In this document: one piece after another, positions 43,360 to 53,700 of the stretch
Position numbering within the stretch: the first letter of the stretch is position 1
Layout: each line of letters opens with the position of its first letter
Assembly (NCBI RefSeq): GCF_014023125.1
Contig: NZ_CP048914.1
Location: forward strand, 1,454,698 to 1,518,697
From: Candidatus Xianfuyuplasma coldseepsis
Lineage (GTDB): Bacteria > Bacillota_I > Bacilli_A > Izemoplasmatales > Izemoplasmataceae
Length of the DNA stretch: 64,000 nt
Reading direction: 5' to 3'
Position numbers and translations under genes: made by a program
Notes under the pieces: model-generated
Told to the model about the DNA's origin: nothing
Database searches by the model: none
What the model saw: the letters and a program-made list of their open reading frames with translations, nothing else

Positions 43360-43716
43360 ATGGGATTTTTAAGTCCGTTAGCAGAATCAAAAGAACTCCA
43401 TTCGGAAGTGGGATTACGCTCACATTACTACAAAACAAACTATCAAAAAGCCAAGGCAGTGATTATGGAGTACGCACAGAAAAACAAGATTGAAGTACGC
43501 CATATCGACGATGAGCACAAAGAACTCTTTTTGCAGGCATCAAAGTATCACATTATTGTATCCTTTGTCCAAGTGACACCTTATGAAACATCGGTGGACT
43601 TTAAGGTGGAAATGTATACAATGTTGGGATTTAATCGCCCGAAAAAGAAAATCATGGCCCTGTATGAATACTTGGATAAACAACTTCCTTATAAAGGAGT
43701 AGGATTACATCCGTAG
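43360..43716 (+). CDS. Conserved-looking small protein between coaE and dnaB, unknown
   Basis: A 118-residue protein I do not recognise. It starts MGFLSPLAESKELHSEVG, has a Lys-rich helix (NYQKAKAVIMEYAQKN), then alternating strands (IIVSFVQVTPYETSVDFKVEM) and ends with a helix and LPYKGVGLHP. This looks like a small alpha/beta protein without membrane helices. Its ATG directly follows the coaE TAA, with AGAGGTGAAGTAA as ribosome site. In Bacillus the gene in this position before dnaB is nrdR, but this protein has no zinc ribbon or ATP cone and is not NrdR. Confidence 0.65.
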   Translation: MGFLSPLAESKELHSEVGLRSHYYKTNYQKAKAVIMEYAQKNKIEVRHIDDEHKELFLQASKYHIIVSFVQVTPYETSVDFKVEMYTMLGFNRPKKKIMALYEYLDKQLPYKGVGLHP

Positions 43717-43725
43717 GAGGATTTC

Positions 43726-44913
43726 ATGGATATCAATGGACTCGACACGTTTCGTCTGATTACGTACCACACGTTGGATCGAGACGAACGCAACGTATTG
43801 ACATTACTATATCAACCAATCCTTGGGGGTGACGCGTTCACCCTGTATTTGACGTTGTGGAGTCTCATCGACCGCAGTACAAAAAAACAAACCGAGTTCC
43901 ATCATAAATTACTCTATGATGCGATGCGATTGTCACCGCGTCAATTTGAACAAGTTCGTCAGAAGTTAGAAGCCATTGGGTTGCTGGTAACGTATCATAA
44001 TGAAGATATCTATCTCTATGAGTTGAAAGCGCCATTAACCGCCGAAGAGTTCATCAAAGATGGATCGTTAGGAGCGTATTTATTTAGTCGTTTAGGGAAA
44101 GATTTATTTGACGAAATCAGTGGGTTGTTTAAAGTTACAACCACCGAAAAAGATGGATTTACAAACATCTCCAGTACCTTTGATAAAGTGTTTGATTCCT
44201 TACCTAAACCGATTGAAACAAAAGCGAATTACACATCCAAAAGCAAAGCAAAGATCCACATCAATCACGCGTTTGATTTTGAACTTTTTTTGGAAGGGCT
44301 ATCCAAGAACTTCGTCGATCGTCGCAAAATTACAAACAAGGTAAAAGAAAAAATCTACAACCTATCCTATGTCTATAACCTCGATGAGTTCACGATGCAA
44401 AAAGTGTTCATGGATACTGTTGATAAAGATCGAAACATCGATTTAGGAGAACTCAGTAAGAATGCTCGCAAGTGGTATGAGTTTGATCGGGATACGATTC
44501 ATCATGAGGACGTCCAACCGTCACAGGATGTCGTATCACACTTGGATATGTTGCAAAAATGCAAAACCGTTACACCGGCTGTTATCCTTGGAATCTTGTC
44601 GAACGGGAAACCCTCACTTCAAGAACTCAATGTGGTTGAACGACTAATCGATAACTACAATTTGTCACAAGAAGTGATTAACTTCTTATTGGTGTATGTG
44701 GTTGGCCAATTGGGTGAGTTCCCATCCTATAACTATTTTGATAAAGTAGCTGTTGAATGGCAACGCCACCATGTATCAACAATCGACGATGCGATTGTTG
44801 TGATTAAGAATCGTACAAAACGGATGCAATCCTCCAAATCAAGCAAACAAAAAAATACCATTCCCAATGATATCGAATCCGATTGGTTCGATGAGTATTG
44901 GAATAACCGATAG
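43726..44913 (+). CDS. dnaB: Replication initiation/primosome protein DnaB (Bacillus type)
   Basis: A 395-residue DnaB/DnaD-superfamily protein (not the helicase). The N-terminal winged-helix part (LDRDERNVLTLLYQPILGGDAFTLYLTLWSL) and the C-terminal DnaB/D domains (ELNVVERLIDNYNLSQEVINFLLVYV) fit Bacillus DnaB, which loads the replicative helicase at oriC and at stalled forks. GTAGGAGGATTTC precedes the ATG. DnaI, its helicase-loader partner, follows nine bases on. Confidence 0.88.
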   Translation: MDINGLDTFRLITYHTLDRDERNVLTLLYQPILGGDAFTLYLTLWSLIDRSTKKQTEFHHKLLYDAMRLSPRQFEQVRQKLEAIGLLVTYHNEDIYLYELKAPLTAEEFIKDGSLGAYLFSRLGKDLFDEISGLFKVTTTEKDGFTNISSTFDKVFDSLPKPIETKANYTSKSKAKIHINHAFDFELFLEGLSKNFVDRRKITNKVKEKIYNLSYVYNLDEFTMQKVFMDTVDKDRNIDLGELSKNARKWYEFDRDTIHHEDVQPSQDVVSHLDMLQKCKTVTPAVILGILSNGKPSLQELNVVERLIDNYNLSQEVINFLLVYVVGQLGEFPSYNYFDKVAVEWQRHHVSTIDDAIVVIKNRTKRMQSSKSSKQKNTIPNDIESDWFDEYWNNR

Positions 44914-44921
44914 GTGATACT

Positions 44922-45803
44922 ATGGAAAAATTACGGTTTCAAGAACTCGCGATTGATAAGGATCAACTGATTGATGATCTCGCAGAAGATGTCGTCCTGC
45001 GTGATTTTTTCATTGATCACGATGTCGATACCGATTTTATCGAACGTCATTTAGGAACCTTCCTCAACTTTAAAATTGAGAAAGACAAATGTCAAGATTG
45101 TGAAGGGATTCATACGTGCAAACAAGACACTCTTGGACTCGAACCCGTGTTACGCATGGAAGAAGGACAAGTGAAATCCTATTACCAAGAATGTCCGTTC
45201 AATCAAAACCGGCAACAATTACTGAATCAAAAAGCCAACATCGATGCACTTTATATGCCGAAAATGATCTATGAAGCATCGATGGATGATTATGATTTCA
45301 CCCGCGGTGAAAACCGAACGAAGATCTATAATCGATTGACGAATTTCGTCCATAAATATATGCAAGGAGAACACCCGAAAGGACTGTATTTATACGGAGC
45401 ATACCAACAAGGAAAAACTTATAGTTTAGGTGCGCTCGCCAATGAACTATCGAAACGCGGTGTGCAAGTCATCATTGCGTATTATCCCGATCTAGTACGT
45501 GAATTTAAAAGCCGCATTAACGATAATACGGTGGAAACAATGATTGGTAAATTGAAACAAATTGACGTACTAATGTTGGATGATATCGGTGGGGAAAGTC
45601 AAAGCGCATGGATTCGTGATGAAATATTGGGTCCAATCTTACAACACCGTTTATTGGATGAAAAACCAACATTCTTCACCAGTAATGTCAGTCAAAAAGA
45701 CTTGACGTACTTATTGGTTTTAAACAATCAGATGGCCGAGAAAATGAAGGCTGCACGAATTGAAGCCCGTATCAAATCACTTAGTGAAGAATTCAAAATG
45801 TAA
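44922..45803 (+). CDS. dnaI: Helicase loader DnaI
   Basis: A 293-residue AAA+ loader. The N-terminal part has a zinc-binding cluster (CQDCEGIHTC and a later CPF) that in Bacillus contacts the helicase. Walker A is YGAYQQGKTYSLG, unusual in having Gln-Gln before GKT, Walker B is DVLMLDDIG, and sensor 1 is FFTSN. AGGTGATACT precedes the ATG. It ends just before the thrS promoter. Confidence 0.92.
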   Translation: MEKLRFQELAIDKDQLIDDLAEDVVLRDFFIDHDVDTDFIERHLGTFLNFKIEKDKCQDCEGIHTCKQDTLGLEPVLRMEEGQVKSYYQECPFNQNRQQLLNQKANIDALYMPKMIYEASMDDYDFTRGENRTKIYNRLTNFVHKYMQGEHPKGLYLYGAYQQGKTYSLGALANELSKRGVQVIIAYYPDLVREFKSRINDNTVETMIGKLKQIDVLMLDDIGGESQSAWIRDEILGPILQHRLLDEKPTFFTSNVSQKDLTYLLVLNNQMAEKMKAARIEARIKSLSEEFKM

Positions 45804-45809
45804 AATGAT

Positions 45810-45837
45810 TTGACAAAATCACAGCGTGCGTTATAAT
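45810..45837 (+). promoter_or_regulatory. thrS promoter
   Basis: TTGACA (45810-45815), 16 bases, TATAAT (45832-45837). Confidence 0.78.
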
Positions 45838-45844
45838 GAAAATG

Positions 45845-46060
45845 AAATACGTTGACGAGGATACGATGATTGATGACGTTGCTTTAGCGAGGTAGAAATG
45901 GTGCAAGCTACCACAACAATTCAATGATTACTCCCTCTGAGTTGGACTCGAAAGAGATTCCCGTTGCTGACGTTACCAGATTTAAGTGCCCGATACGTCG
46001 GGAATCAAGGTGGTACCACGGAATTTATTCGTCCTTACAATTGTGTAAGGACGATTTTTA
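45845..46060 (+). promoter_or_regulatory. T-box riboswitch, threonine (specifier ACU)
   Basis: AAGGTGGTACCACGG is at 46007-46021. The terminator is an 11-bp stem (46029-46039 with 46044-46054) followed by T-rich sequence. Stem I pairs ATTGA with TCAAT, then GATT precedes ACT at 45930-45932, a Thr codon, at nearly the same place as in the tyrosine leader. It should raise thrS transcription when tRNA-Thr is uncharged. Confidence 0.92.
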
Positions 46061-46085
46061 TTTATAATAGAAAGAAGGAATGATT

Positions 46086-47993
46086 ATGAAGATTCAATTA
46101 CCCGATGGAAGTTCAATGAACTACGACCACGCAATATCACTGTTTGATGTTGCCAAAGACATCTCGTCCTCATTGAAGAAGCGTTGTATCGTTGCCGAAG
46201 TGGATGGTAAGATGGTGGATATGAATACCGTTATCAACAACGATGCATCGGTTCGTTTTATTACAGATAGCGACCCCGAAGCCTTAGAAGTATTACGACA
46301 CTCTACGGCTCATCTTTTAGCAGAAACAATTAAAGAAATGTATCCCCATGCGAAGTTTGGTGTCGGACCTGTGATTGAAGATGGATTCTACTATGATATG
46401 GATTTAGGAGACGACATCATCAGTGATAAAGATTTTCCCGCAATCGAAAAAGCGATGGCGCGTAAAGTCAAACAAGGATCGAAAATTGAGCGCGGTGTTT
46501 TATCCAAAGAAGAAGCACTCGATTTCTTTAAAGATGACGAGTATAAGATTGAGCTGATTACCGATTTACCAGCTGAAGAGGAGATTAGTATCTATGCCCA
46601 ATCGAATTTCACCGATTTATGTCGAGGACCCCATTTACCAGCAACCAAATGGATCAAACACTTTAAATTGTTGAGTGTTGCTGGAGCTTACTGGCGTGGA
46701 GATTCCGATAATAAACAACTGACTCGTATCTACGGTACGGTATTTTTCACCAAGGAAGAATTGGATGAGTATTTATATCTTCTTGAAGAACGTAAAAAAC
46801 GCGATCACCGCAAACTCGGTAAAGAACTCGACTTATTTATGTTGAGTGAATATGGACCAGGATTTCCATTTTGGTTACCAAATGGAATGATTTTACGTCG
46901 CGAACTTGAAAACTTCTGGTATGACGTTCACTTACAAGAAGGATATCAACTGATCCAAACACCAATCATGTTAAACCGTGATTTATGGGAAGTGTCGGGA
47001 CACTGGGAAAATTATCGTGAAAATATGTACACTTCCAGCATTGATGATCATGAATTTGCGATCAAACCAATGAACTGCCCCGGGGGAATGTTGGTCTATA
47101 AACGCGATCTCCATTCCTACAAGGATTTCCCTCTCAAAGTTGGGGAGTTGGGCTTGGTCCATCGCCATGAAGCAAGTGGAGCACTAGCAGGATTGTTCCG
47201 CGTTCGAAACTTCACCCAAGATGACGCTCATATTTTCATGACAGAAGAACAGATTGTCCATGAAATTCAAGAACTGGTACGATTGTTTGATTACATGTAC
47301 TCCGTATTTGATTTGGAGTATCACATTGAATTATCAACGCGACCAGAAGATAAATACATCGGCGAAATCGCCGTCTGGGACCGCTCCGAAAAAGCCCTGG
47401 CCGACGCCCTCGACGCGATGGGTAAAGAGTATAAATTGAACCCTGGTGATGGGGCATTCTATGGACCGAAACTGGACTTTAAATTAAAAGACTCGATGAA
47501 ACGCATCTGGCAATGTGGTACGATTCAATTGGATATGAACCTACCGGAACGATTTGACTTAACCTATATCGACTCCGATGGGGAAAAGAAACGTCCTGTC
47601 ATGTTGCATCGCGCCCTTTATGGATCGGTTGAACGATTTATTGGAATCTTAATCGAACATTATGCTGGTGCATTCCCCACATGGATGGCACCGGTTCAAG
47701 TGAAAGTAATTCCCGTTAACTTAGGATTGCATGCGGACTATGCAAACAAACTGAACGAAAAGTTACTAGCACATCACCTGCGAAGTGAGATTGATCTTCG
47801 TGATGAAAAACTTGGCTATAAAATTCGCCATGCACAAACCCATAAAATCCCCTATCAAATCGTGATTGGGGATCAAGAAATTGAGCACGATCAAGTCACC
47901 TATCGACGCTATGGTGAAAAAGAACAAACAACGGTCTCAACACAAGCGTTTATTGAGATGATTCAAGCAGAAATAAACAACAAGGGTCATTAA
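46086..47993 (+). CDS. thrS: Threonyl-tRNA synthetase
   Basis: A 635-residue class II synthetase. Residues 1-60 are a TGS domain. The editing domain follows, with RHSTAHLLAETI (HxxxH) and DLCRGPHLP (Cys and His). The catalytic core has MNCPGGM, FRVRNFTQDDAHIF and the late MLHRALYGSVERFIGILIEH, and an anticodon-binding domain ends the protein. ATG 46086 stands six bases after AAAGAAGGA; ATG 46080 is too close. Controlled by the T-box upstream. Confidence 0.96.
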   Translation: MKIQLPDGSSMNYDHAISLFDVAKDISSSLKKRCIVAEVDGKMVDMNTVINNDASVRFITDSDPEALEVLRHSTAHLLAETIKEMYPHAKFGVGPVIEDGFYYDMDLGDDIISDKDFPAIEKAMARKVKQGSKIERGVLSKEEALDFFKDDEYKIELITDLPAEEEISIYAQSNFTDLCRGPHLPATKWIKHFKLLSVAGAYWRGDSDNKQLTRIYGTVFFTKEELDEYLYLLEERKKRDHRKLGKELDLFMLSEYGPGFPFWLPNGMILRRELENFWYDVHLQEGYQLIQTPIMLNRDLWEVSGHWENYRENMYTSSIDDHEFAIKPMNCPGGMLVYKRDLHSYKDFPLKVGELGLVHRHEASGALAGLFRVRNFTQDDAHIFMTEEQIVHEIQELVRLFDYMYSVFDLEYHIELSTRPEDKYIGEIAVWDRSEKALADALDAMGKEYKLNPGDGAFYGPKLDFKLKDSMKRIWQCGTIQLDMNLPERFDLTYIDSDGEKKRPVMLHRALYGSVERFIGILIEHYAGAFPTWMAPVQVKVIPVNLGLHADYANKLNEKLLAHHLRSEIDLRDEKLGYKIRHAQTHKIPYQIVIGDQEIEHDQVTYRRYGEKEQTTVSTQAFIEMIQAEINNKGH

Positions 47994-47994
47994 A

Positions 47995-48020
47995 AAAAAG
48001 GCATGGTTTCATGCCTTTTT
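47995..48020. terminator. Bidirectional terminator between thrS and rqcH
   Basis: AAAAAGGCATG-GTTT-CATGCCTTTTT; the rqcH stop is in the loop region. Confidence 0.87.
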
Positions 48021-49673
48021 GAGTGCTAAAATTAATTGTTCATCGGGATCGATGTAGATTGTTTTTTGATTTTTGTAGGTGACAAAATTCGCTGTTTTAC
48101 CAGGGATTTTCTTGATGTTGCGAACTTCTGTGTAATCGACGGCGACACTACTGGATTGACGCATTTTGGAATAGTATGCAGCCAAATTGGCAGCGGTGCG
48201 GATTGTGCCTTCTTCAAGAGGTAACGATTGCCTAACAATCACGTGAGATCCAGGAGCGTTTTGTACATGGAACCATACGTCATTGTGCTTTGCGAGTTTA
48301 TGTGTGATGAGCGCATTCTGAAGATTGTTTTTCCCAACAATGATCTCGATACCCGAAGCATCGATGTATGTATCGAAATTCGGTTTATTTCGTTTCTGCT
48401 TTGATCGATGACCGCGCAGATACTTTTTATCAATCAACTCATCTTTTATTTCCGCGATATCACGCAAGGATGCATAGTCAAATTGACTTTCTAGTTCCAT
48501 GAAGTACTCCAGTTCTTTATGAGCACTTGCAATTTGACGTTTGATATAAGGAATCGATGTTTTCATCTTCTTGTATTTTTTGAAGTATTGAGCACTATTT
48601 TGAACCGGTGTTTTTGTTGGATCTAAAGGGATGACGACAATCTCATTCGTATAGTAATTGAGACATTCAATATGGTCCTCACCTTTTTGTAAATGATGTA
48701 AGTTCGCCTGAATTAACTCCCCTTTGATGCGGTATTCATCCATTGTTTTGGTTTGTTCCAAATCAATCGCCAACTTATCAATTTTGTGTTGAAGTCGATG
48801 GATCGAATTTTTTACGAATGTAGTTAGTTCTTTAGCGTATTGTTTTACCATGTCGACTTTATCGCGATCAACATAAAAGTCATCGAGCAATTCATTGACA
48901 CTATTGTAATGAGTTCTTATTCCTTTTACATGATGCAAATCGATATGGTAGAATTGATCTTTTTTTGCAGTAATCATCGTTGGATTTGATGTTGTTAGAA
49001 TCGTTTGAAAAATATCGTGAAGGGATTGTTGTTCTGTTTCGAACCGATACAATACCTCATGAATCGCCAAGGGGCTAAATCCCATAATATTTTGCAGCAA
49101 TGTGCGATAATTGATATTCTCTGGATTCGATAGAAACTTGTGAAGTTTCTCCGAATCGTAGGGATTGATTTTCGTTGACGATGGTGTTTCGTAAATAGCA
49201 CCGGGGAAGATGGTTCTGTTTTCTGTATCAAACGGTAAGGAATGTTTGATGGCTTCGAGGATCTTGCCATCTTCATTTGTTACAATGATATTGGAATAAC
49301 GACCCATCATCTCCAAAATCATTTGTTTGGTTGTTAAATCGCCTAGTTCATTTCGTTTTTCAATCGAAAAAACGATGACGCGATCGTGCTCGAATTGTTG
49401 AATATCACGAATGATTCCTCCAATTAGTTGTTTACGGAGAAACATGCAAAACGTTGGTGGGGATTCCGGTTTGTCGTAGTTTCGTGTACTGATATAGCTT
49501 CGAGCATACCGCGGAGAGCTGCTAATTAAGAATTGATGTTTTTTTCGATTTTGGTGTATGATAAAAAGCAGGTCAAATCGGGAAATCTGATAGATTTTCT
49601 GAACTCGACCTTCTAATAGCACTTGTTTCCATTCATCGACTAAATGTCGGATAATGTTTCCATCAAAACTCAT
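48009..49673 (-). CDS. rqcH: Ribosome quality-control protein RqcH (NFACT family)
   Basis: A 554-residue Rqc2 homologue, once called fibronectin-binding protein FbpA/YloA. The N-terminal NFACT-N domain includes FEHDRVIVF, with the Asp-Arg pair needed for tRNA recruitment. A long coiled coil follows (about 260-420), then the NFACT-R domain SGIEIIVGKNNLQNALITHKLAK split over its core, and NDVWFHVQNAPGSHVIV. By family it adds alanine tails to stalled chains on 50S subunits. ATG 49673 follows CCGGTGATACT; ATG 49688 has no ribosome site. A TATAAT (minus) lies at 49689-49694. Confidence 0.93.
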   Translation of the reverse strand: MSFDGNIIRHLVDEWKQVLLEGRVQKIYQISRFDLLFIIHQNRKKHQFLISSSPRYARSYISTRNYDKPESPPTFCMFLRKQLIGGIIRDIQQFEHDRVIVFSIEKRNELGDLTTKQMILEMMGRYSNIIVTNEDGKILEAIKHSLPFDTENRTIFPGAIYETPSSTKINPYDSEKLHKFLSNPENINYRTLLQNIMGFSPLAIHEVLYRFETEQQSLHDIFQTILTTSNPTMITAKKDQFYHIDLHHVKGIRTHYNSVNELLDDFYVDRDKVDMVKQYAKELTTFVKNSIHRLQHKIDKLAIDLEQTKTMDEYRIKGELIQANLHHLQKGEDHIECLNYYTNEIVVIPLDPTKTPVQNSAQYFKKYKKMKTSIPYIKRQIASAHKELEYFMELESQFDYASLRDIAEIKDELIDKKYLRGHRSKQKRNKPNFDTYIDASGIEIIVGKNNLQNALITHKLAKHNDVWFHVQNAPGSHVIVRQSLPLEEGTIRTAANLAAYYSKMRQSSSVAVDYTEVRNIKKIPGKTANFVTYKNQKTIYIDPDEQLILALKKA

Positions 49674-49809
49674 AGTATCACCGGTCATATTATAGCATAG
49701 TCCTAAAAAAAAATGTAAAAAGTCTATCGAAATCCTTACATTTTATAGTAATTAGTGGTATCATATATAATAATTATCATATCTACCGTATAGCTGGAGG
49801 GGCAATTCC

Positions 49810-50430
49810 ATGAAACTCAATGAACGAGGATTATTGATTGTTATTAGCGGTCCCTCAGGGGTCGGTAAAGGAACGGTTCGTAAAGCGTTGTTTGAACTCG
49901 AGGGGCACGATTTGGTCTATTCCATTTCAATGACAACAAGAGCACCACGTGAAGGCGAAATTGATGGGGAAGATTACTATTTTGTGACTCGTGATGAGTT
50001 CCAAGAACGAATAAAAAACGACCAATTTTTAGAGTATGCGGAATTTGTGGGTAATTACTATGGTACACCGCGTGATAAGGTAGACGAGCAACTTGAACTC
50101 GGAAAAGAAGTGGTCCTTGAAATTGAAGTACAAGGTGCTTTGCAAGTACGAGAAAAAGCACCGGACGGTGTCTTTATCTTTATTGCACCCCCGACGAAAG
50201 AAGCATTGTATCGACGCTTGTTACGTCGTGGAACCGAAAACCCCAATATGATTCAACAACGAATGGACAAAGCTGAACGGGAGTTTCCTCTTGCTCACAA
50301 GTATGATTATATCGTTGTTAACGACGAAGTTACCAATGCTGCGGATCGAATCTTAGCAATCATCCGTGCTGAGCATGCGAAGACAGAACGCGCTATATAC
50401 AAATACAAAGAAATGCTGGAGGTTGAATAA
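49810..50430 (+). CDS. gmk: Guanylate kinase
   Basis: A 206-residue kinase converting GMP to GDP. P-loop SGPSGVGKGT, GMP-site TTRAPREGEIDGEDYYFV, EYAEFVGNYYGTP and LEIEVQGALQV are intact. CTGGAGGGGCAATTCC precedes the ATG, and TATAAT at 49766-49771 is the likely -10. The TAA overlaps the rpoZ ATG by one base. Confidence 0.95.
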   Translation: MKLNERGLLIVISGPSGVGKGTVRKALFELEGHDLVYSISMTTRAPREGEIDGEDYYFVTRDEFQERIKNDQFLEYAEFVGNYYGTPRDKVDEQLELGKEVVLEIEVQGALQVREKAPDGVFIFIAPPTKEALYRRLLRRGTENPNMIQQRMDKAEREFPLAHKYDYIVVNDEVTNAADRILAIIRAEHAKTERAIYKYKEMLEVE

Positions 50431-50648
50431 TGAGAAACAAAGAAGGATTACGGTATCCATCGATTGACAATTTGTTAACGAAGATAGATTCCAAATACAA
50501 ATTGGCCTATGCTAGTGCCAAACGGGCAAAGAAAATCAAAGAAGATGATTACACATCTGTGGACCCCTATTGCAGTAAACCTGTGGGAATTGCATTAGAA
50601 GAAATTTTACAAGATAAGATCGATATTGAATTCGAAGAAAAAAAGTAG
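50430..50648 (+). CDS. rpoZ: RNA polymerase omega subunit
   Basis: A 72-residue omega subunit. RYPSIDNLLTKIDSKYKLAYASAKRAKKI is the conserved N-terminal helix pair and KPVGIALEEI the second conserved element. It helps fold and hold the beta-prime subunit. It overlaps gmk by one base in the usual gmk-rpoZ pair. In Bacillus coaBC and priA follow; here a terminator does. Confidence 0.93.
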   Translation: MRNKEGLRYPSIDNLLTKIDSKYKLAYASAKRAKKIKEDDYTSVDPYCSKPVGIALEEILQDKIDIEFEEKK

Positions 50649-50671
50649 AGAAAATCTCTACTTTTTTTTGT
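50641..50671 (+). terminator. gmk-rpoZ terminator
   Basis: AAAAGTAGAGA-AAA-TCTCTACTTTT with the rpoZ stop inside, then T run. Confidence 0.87.
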
Positions 50672-50739
50672 TTCATACCGTTTTCATCGGGGAATTGTGA
50701 TATAATATGAAGTGGAATTTTTAGTTTGGAGTGAACAGC

Positions 50740-53700
50740 ATGAATGACAATTTTAAGAACCTCTTAGAACAGCTATCGTTAATTGAGGAAGCTGAAAAAT
50801 ACGATGGTGATTTAACCGAAATTGTTGTCGATGATGAAGATCATCGGTGGCTTTTTAAGGTGGAGTTCAATCATCCACTTCCGATTGAGGACTTCGAACG
50901 ATTTCACAAACGAATTACGTTACTACCACAAAAAATAACATCGATTACCAAAGCGGATTTGAATGTGACCTATCACGCCAATGATTTTTCGATGTTAGAG
51001 GAATACTATAATTTTGTATTACATAAATTGGCACTCCAAAAACCCCGATTCAACGCTATTATTGAATTTGATATTGAACAGGACCGCAATCGAATTGAGG
51101 TGGTCTGTCCGAAGGATGGAACATTTGTTACCGATATGTTGTATGAAGTAAAATCCGAGTTGCTGCGAATGGGCTTTGATGTTTTGCTGGCTACTCGTAT
51201 TTGTACCGAACAGCCATTGATTCAAGATCGTATTGTTCAACAAGAATCAACCTTTATGAATGAAGTATTGCAGAAAAATGAACAAACAACAGAAGAACTG
51301 CGATTTGTCAGTCATAATAACAATATTCTCCGGAAAGTCGTCAATACCATATCGGATATTCCCGTTGATGAAATTGCTCTAATCGAATATAAAAGCATGA
51401 ACAATTCAACCTTGTTCAGTTTTGAAGGAGAAATTACCAAAATCGATTATCGTTTATTAAATTCGGGTAGTCACTTATACTCCTTTATTATCAGTGATGA
51501 ACAAGATAGTATCTATGTAAAGAAATTTGTCAAAGATGCGGATGAAAAAAAATACATGGATGGGGCCCAAGTCGGTATGCTAGCTCGAGTGAAAGGGAAC
51601 GCATCGCATGATTCATTCAGTGATGAAGTTACCGTTACGGCTATTGTTTTTCAACGGACAAACATTGTCAATCCAAATGACCCCAGACATGATTTGGAAG
51701 ACGAAAAGCGCGTCGAATTACATCTTCATTCAAAAATGTCGACATTGGATGGAATTACGTCGATTGATGAATATGTCAGTACGGCGAAACGATGGGGTCA
51801 TAGTGCGATTGCCTTGACCGATCATGGAAATGTTCAAGCATTTCCGGATTTCTTCAAAGCGACAAAAGATCGTAGTATCAAACCGATTTATGGTGCCGAG
51901 TTTACATTTGTCGATGAGCGCACGTTAGACATTGTCAAGAATCCGGTAGATGTTCCTTTAAACAAGGCCGTTTATACGGTGTTTGATATCGAAACGACAG
52001 GACTCAGTGCAACGGCGGATAAGATTATTGAAATCTCAGCGATTAAACTGCAGAACAACCAAGTTATTGAACGCTTCAATACATTTGTAAATCCAAAGCA
52101 GCCGTTGTCATTATTAACAACAAAATTAACATCGATCACCAATGCAGATGTTTCACTTGCACCAACCATTGATTCGGTGATTGTTGATTTTAAAGCATTC
52201 TTCAAGGATACGATTATGGTTGCCCACAATGCGCACTTTGATATGGGCTTTATCTATCATGTGTTGAAACAACATGATTTATATGATGGACCACTACCAA
52301 CTATCGATACGTTGGCCATCGCTCGCAGTGTTTATGGTGATGAACTGAAACGCTTCAACTTAAAAGCTGTTGCAAAGTTTTTTAAAGTGGATCTTGTCCA
52401 GCACCACCGTGCTACCTACGATACCGAGGCAACAAGTGAAGTCTTCTTGCATATGATTCGCAAGGCAAGACGAAGTGGTATCACTAGTGTCAATGAACTC
52501 AATATGCTTAGTGATAAGAGTGGTGCATACCGTCATGCCATCAGCAAGAATATTAATCTGCTTGTGAAAAATCAAGTGGGATTGAAGAATCTATATAAAA
52601 TTGTCAGTGATGCGAATACAACCCATTACTACCGGGCTGCCCGTTTACTAAAAAGCGTCCTCGATAAACATAGAGAAGGACTCTTGGTTGGAAGTGGCTG
52701 CCTCAATAGTCATTTCTTTGAAGTTGCCTTGAACAAAGATGAGGATGAATTGCGGGAACTTGCGTCATACTATGACTATCTGGAAATTCAACCTCTTAGC
52801 GATTTTGTCCACTTGGAAGAAGATATGGACAATGCCATGGATCGCATCAAAACCACTATGAACACAATCATTCGTATTGGAAAGGAGCTCGACATACCGG
52901 TCGTTGCCTCTGGGGATGTATATCATCTACTAGATAGTGACAAGAAATATCGTGATATCTATGTCCAGACCCCTGTTGTCGGCGGTGGACTTCATCCCTT
53001 GTCACGTTATGATAGTATCCCATCACAGTATTTCCGTACGACCAAAGAGATGCTTCAAACCTTTCAATTCTTAGGAGAAGACCTAGCTTATGAAGTTGTC
53101 GTGACCAACCCCAACAAAATCGCTAATCAAATTGATTTTGTCAAGGCTTTTACACCCGAGTTATATGCACCAACGGATGATTTTCTTGCGTTGGATGGAA
53201 CACCATCAATCGAAAATACGTTGATTAAAATGGTCAATGATCAAAGCAAAGAACTCTATGGTACTCATATTCCGCAAATCGTCGAGGAACGGATCAATAA
53301 AGAAATCAAAAGTATTACCGAAAATCAATTTTCAACGGTCTATTACATTTCTCACTTGCTCGTTAAAAAATCACTTGATGAAGGATATTTGGTTGGATCC
53401 CGAGGAAGTGTTGGTAGTAGTTTAGTAGCGACATTAATGAACATTACCGAAGTAAACCCACTACCACCACACTATGTATGTCCAAAATGTCATTTTTCCA
53501 GTTTTAAAATGACCAAGGCTGAGAAGCAAAAATATGGCTTACAAGATAACGAGATGAGATTGCAGTCGATTCTCGATAAGTACGAAACCGGATTTGATCT
53601 TCCAGATGAGGTGTGTCCAGAATGTGGGGAAGAACTTCACAAAGATGGGCACAATATCCCCTTTGAAACCTTCTTAGGATTCAAGGGCGATAAAGTACCG

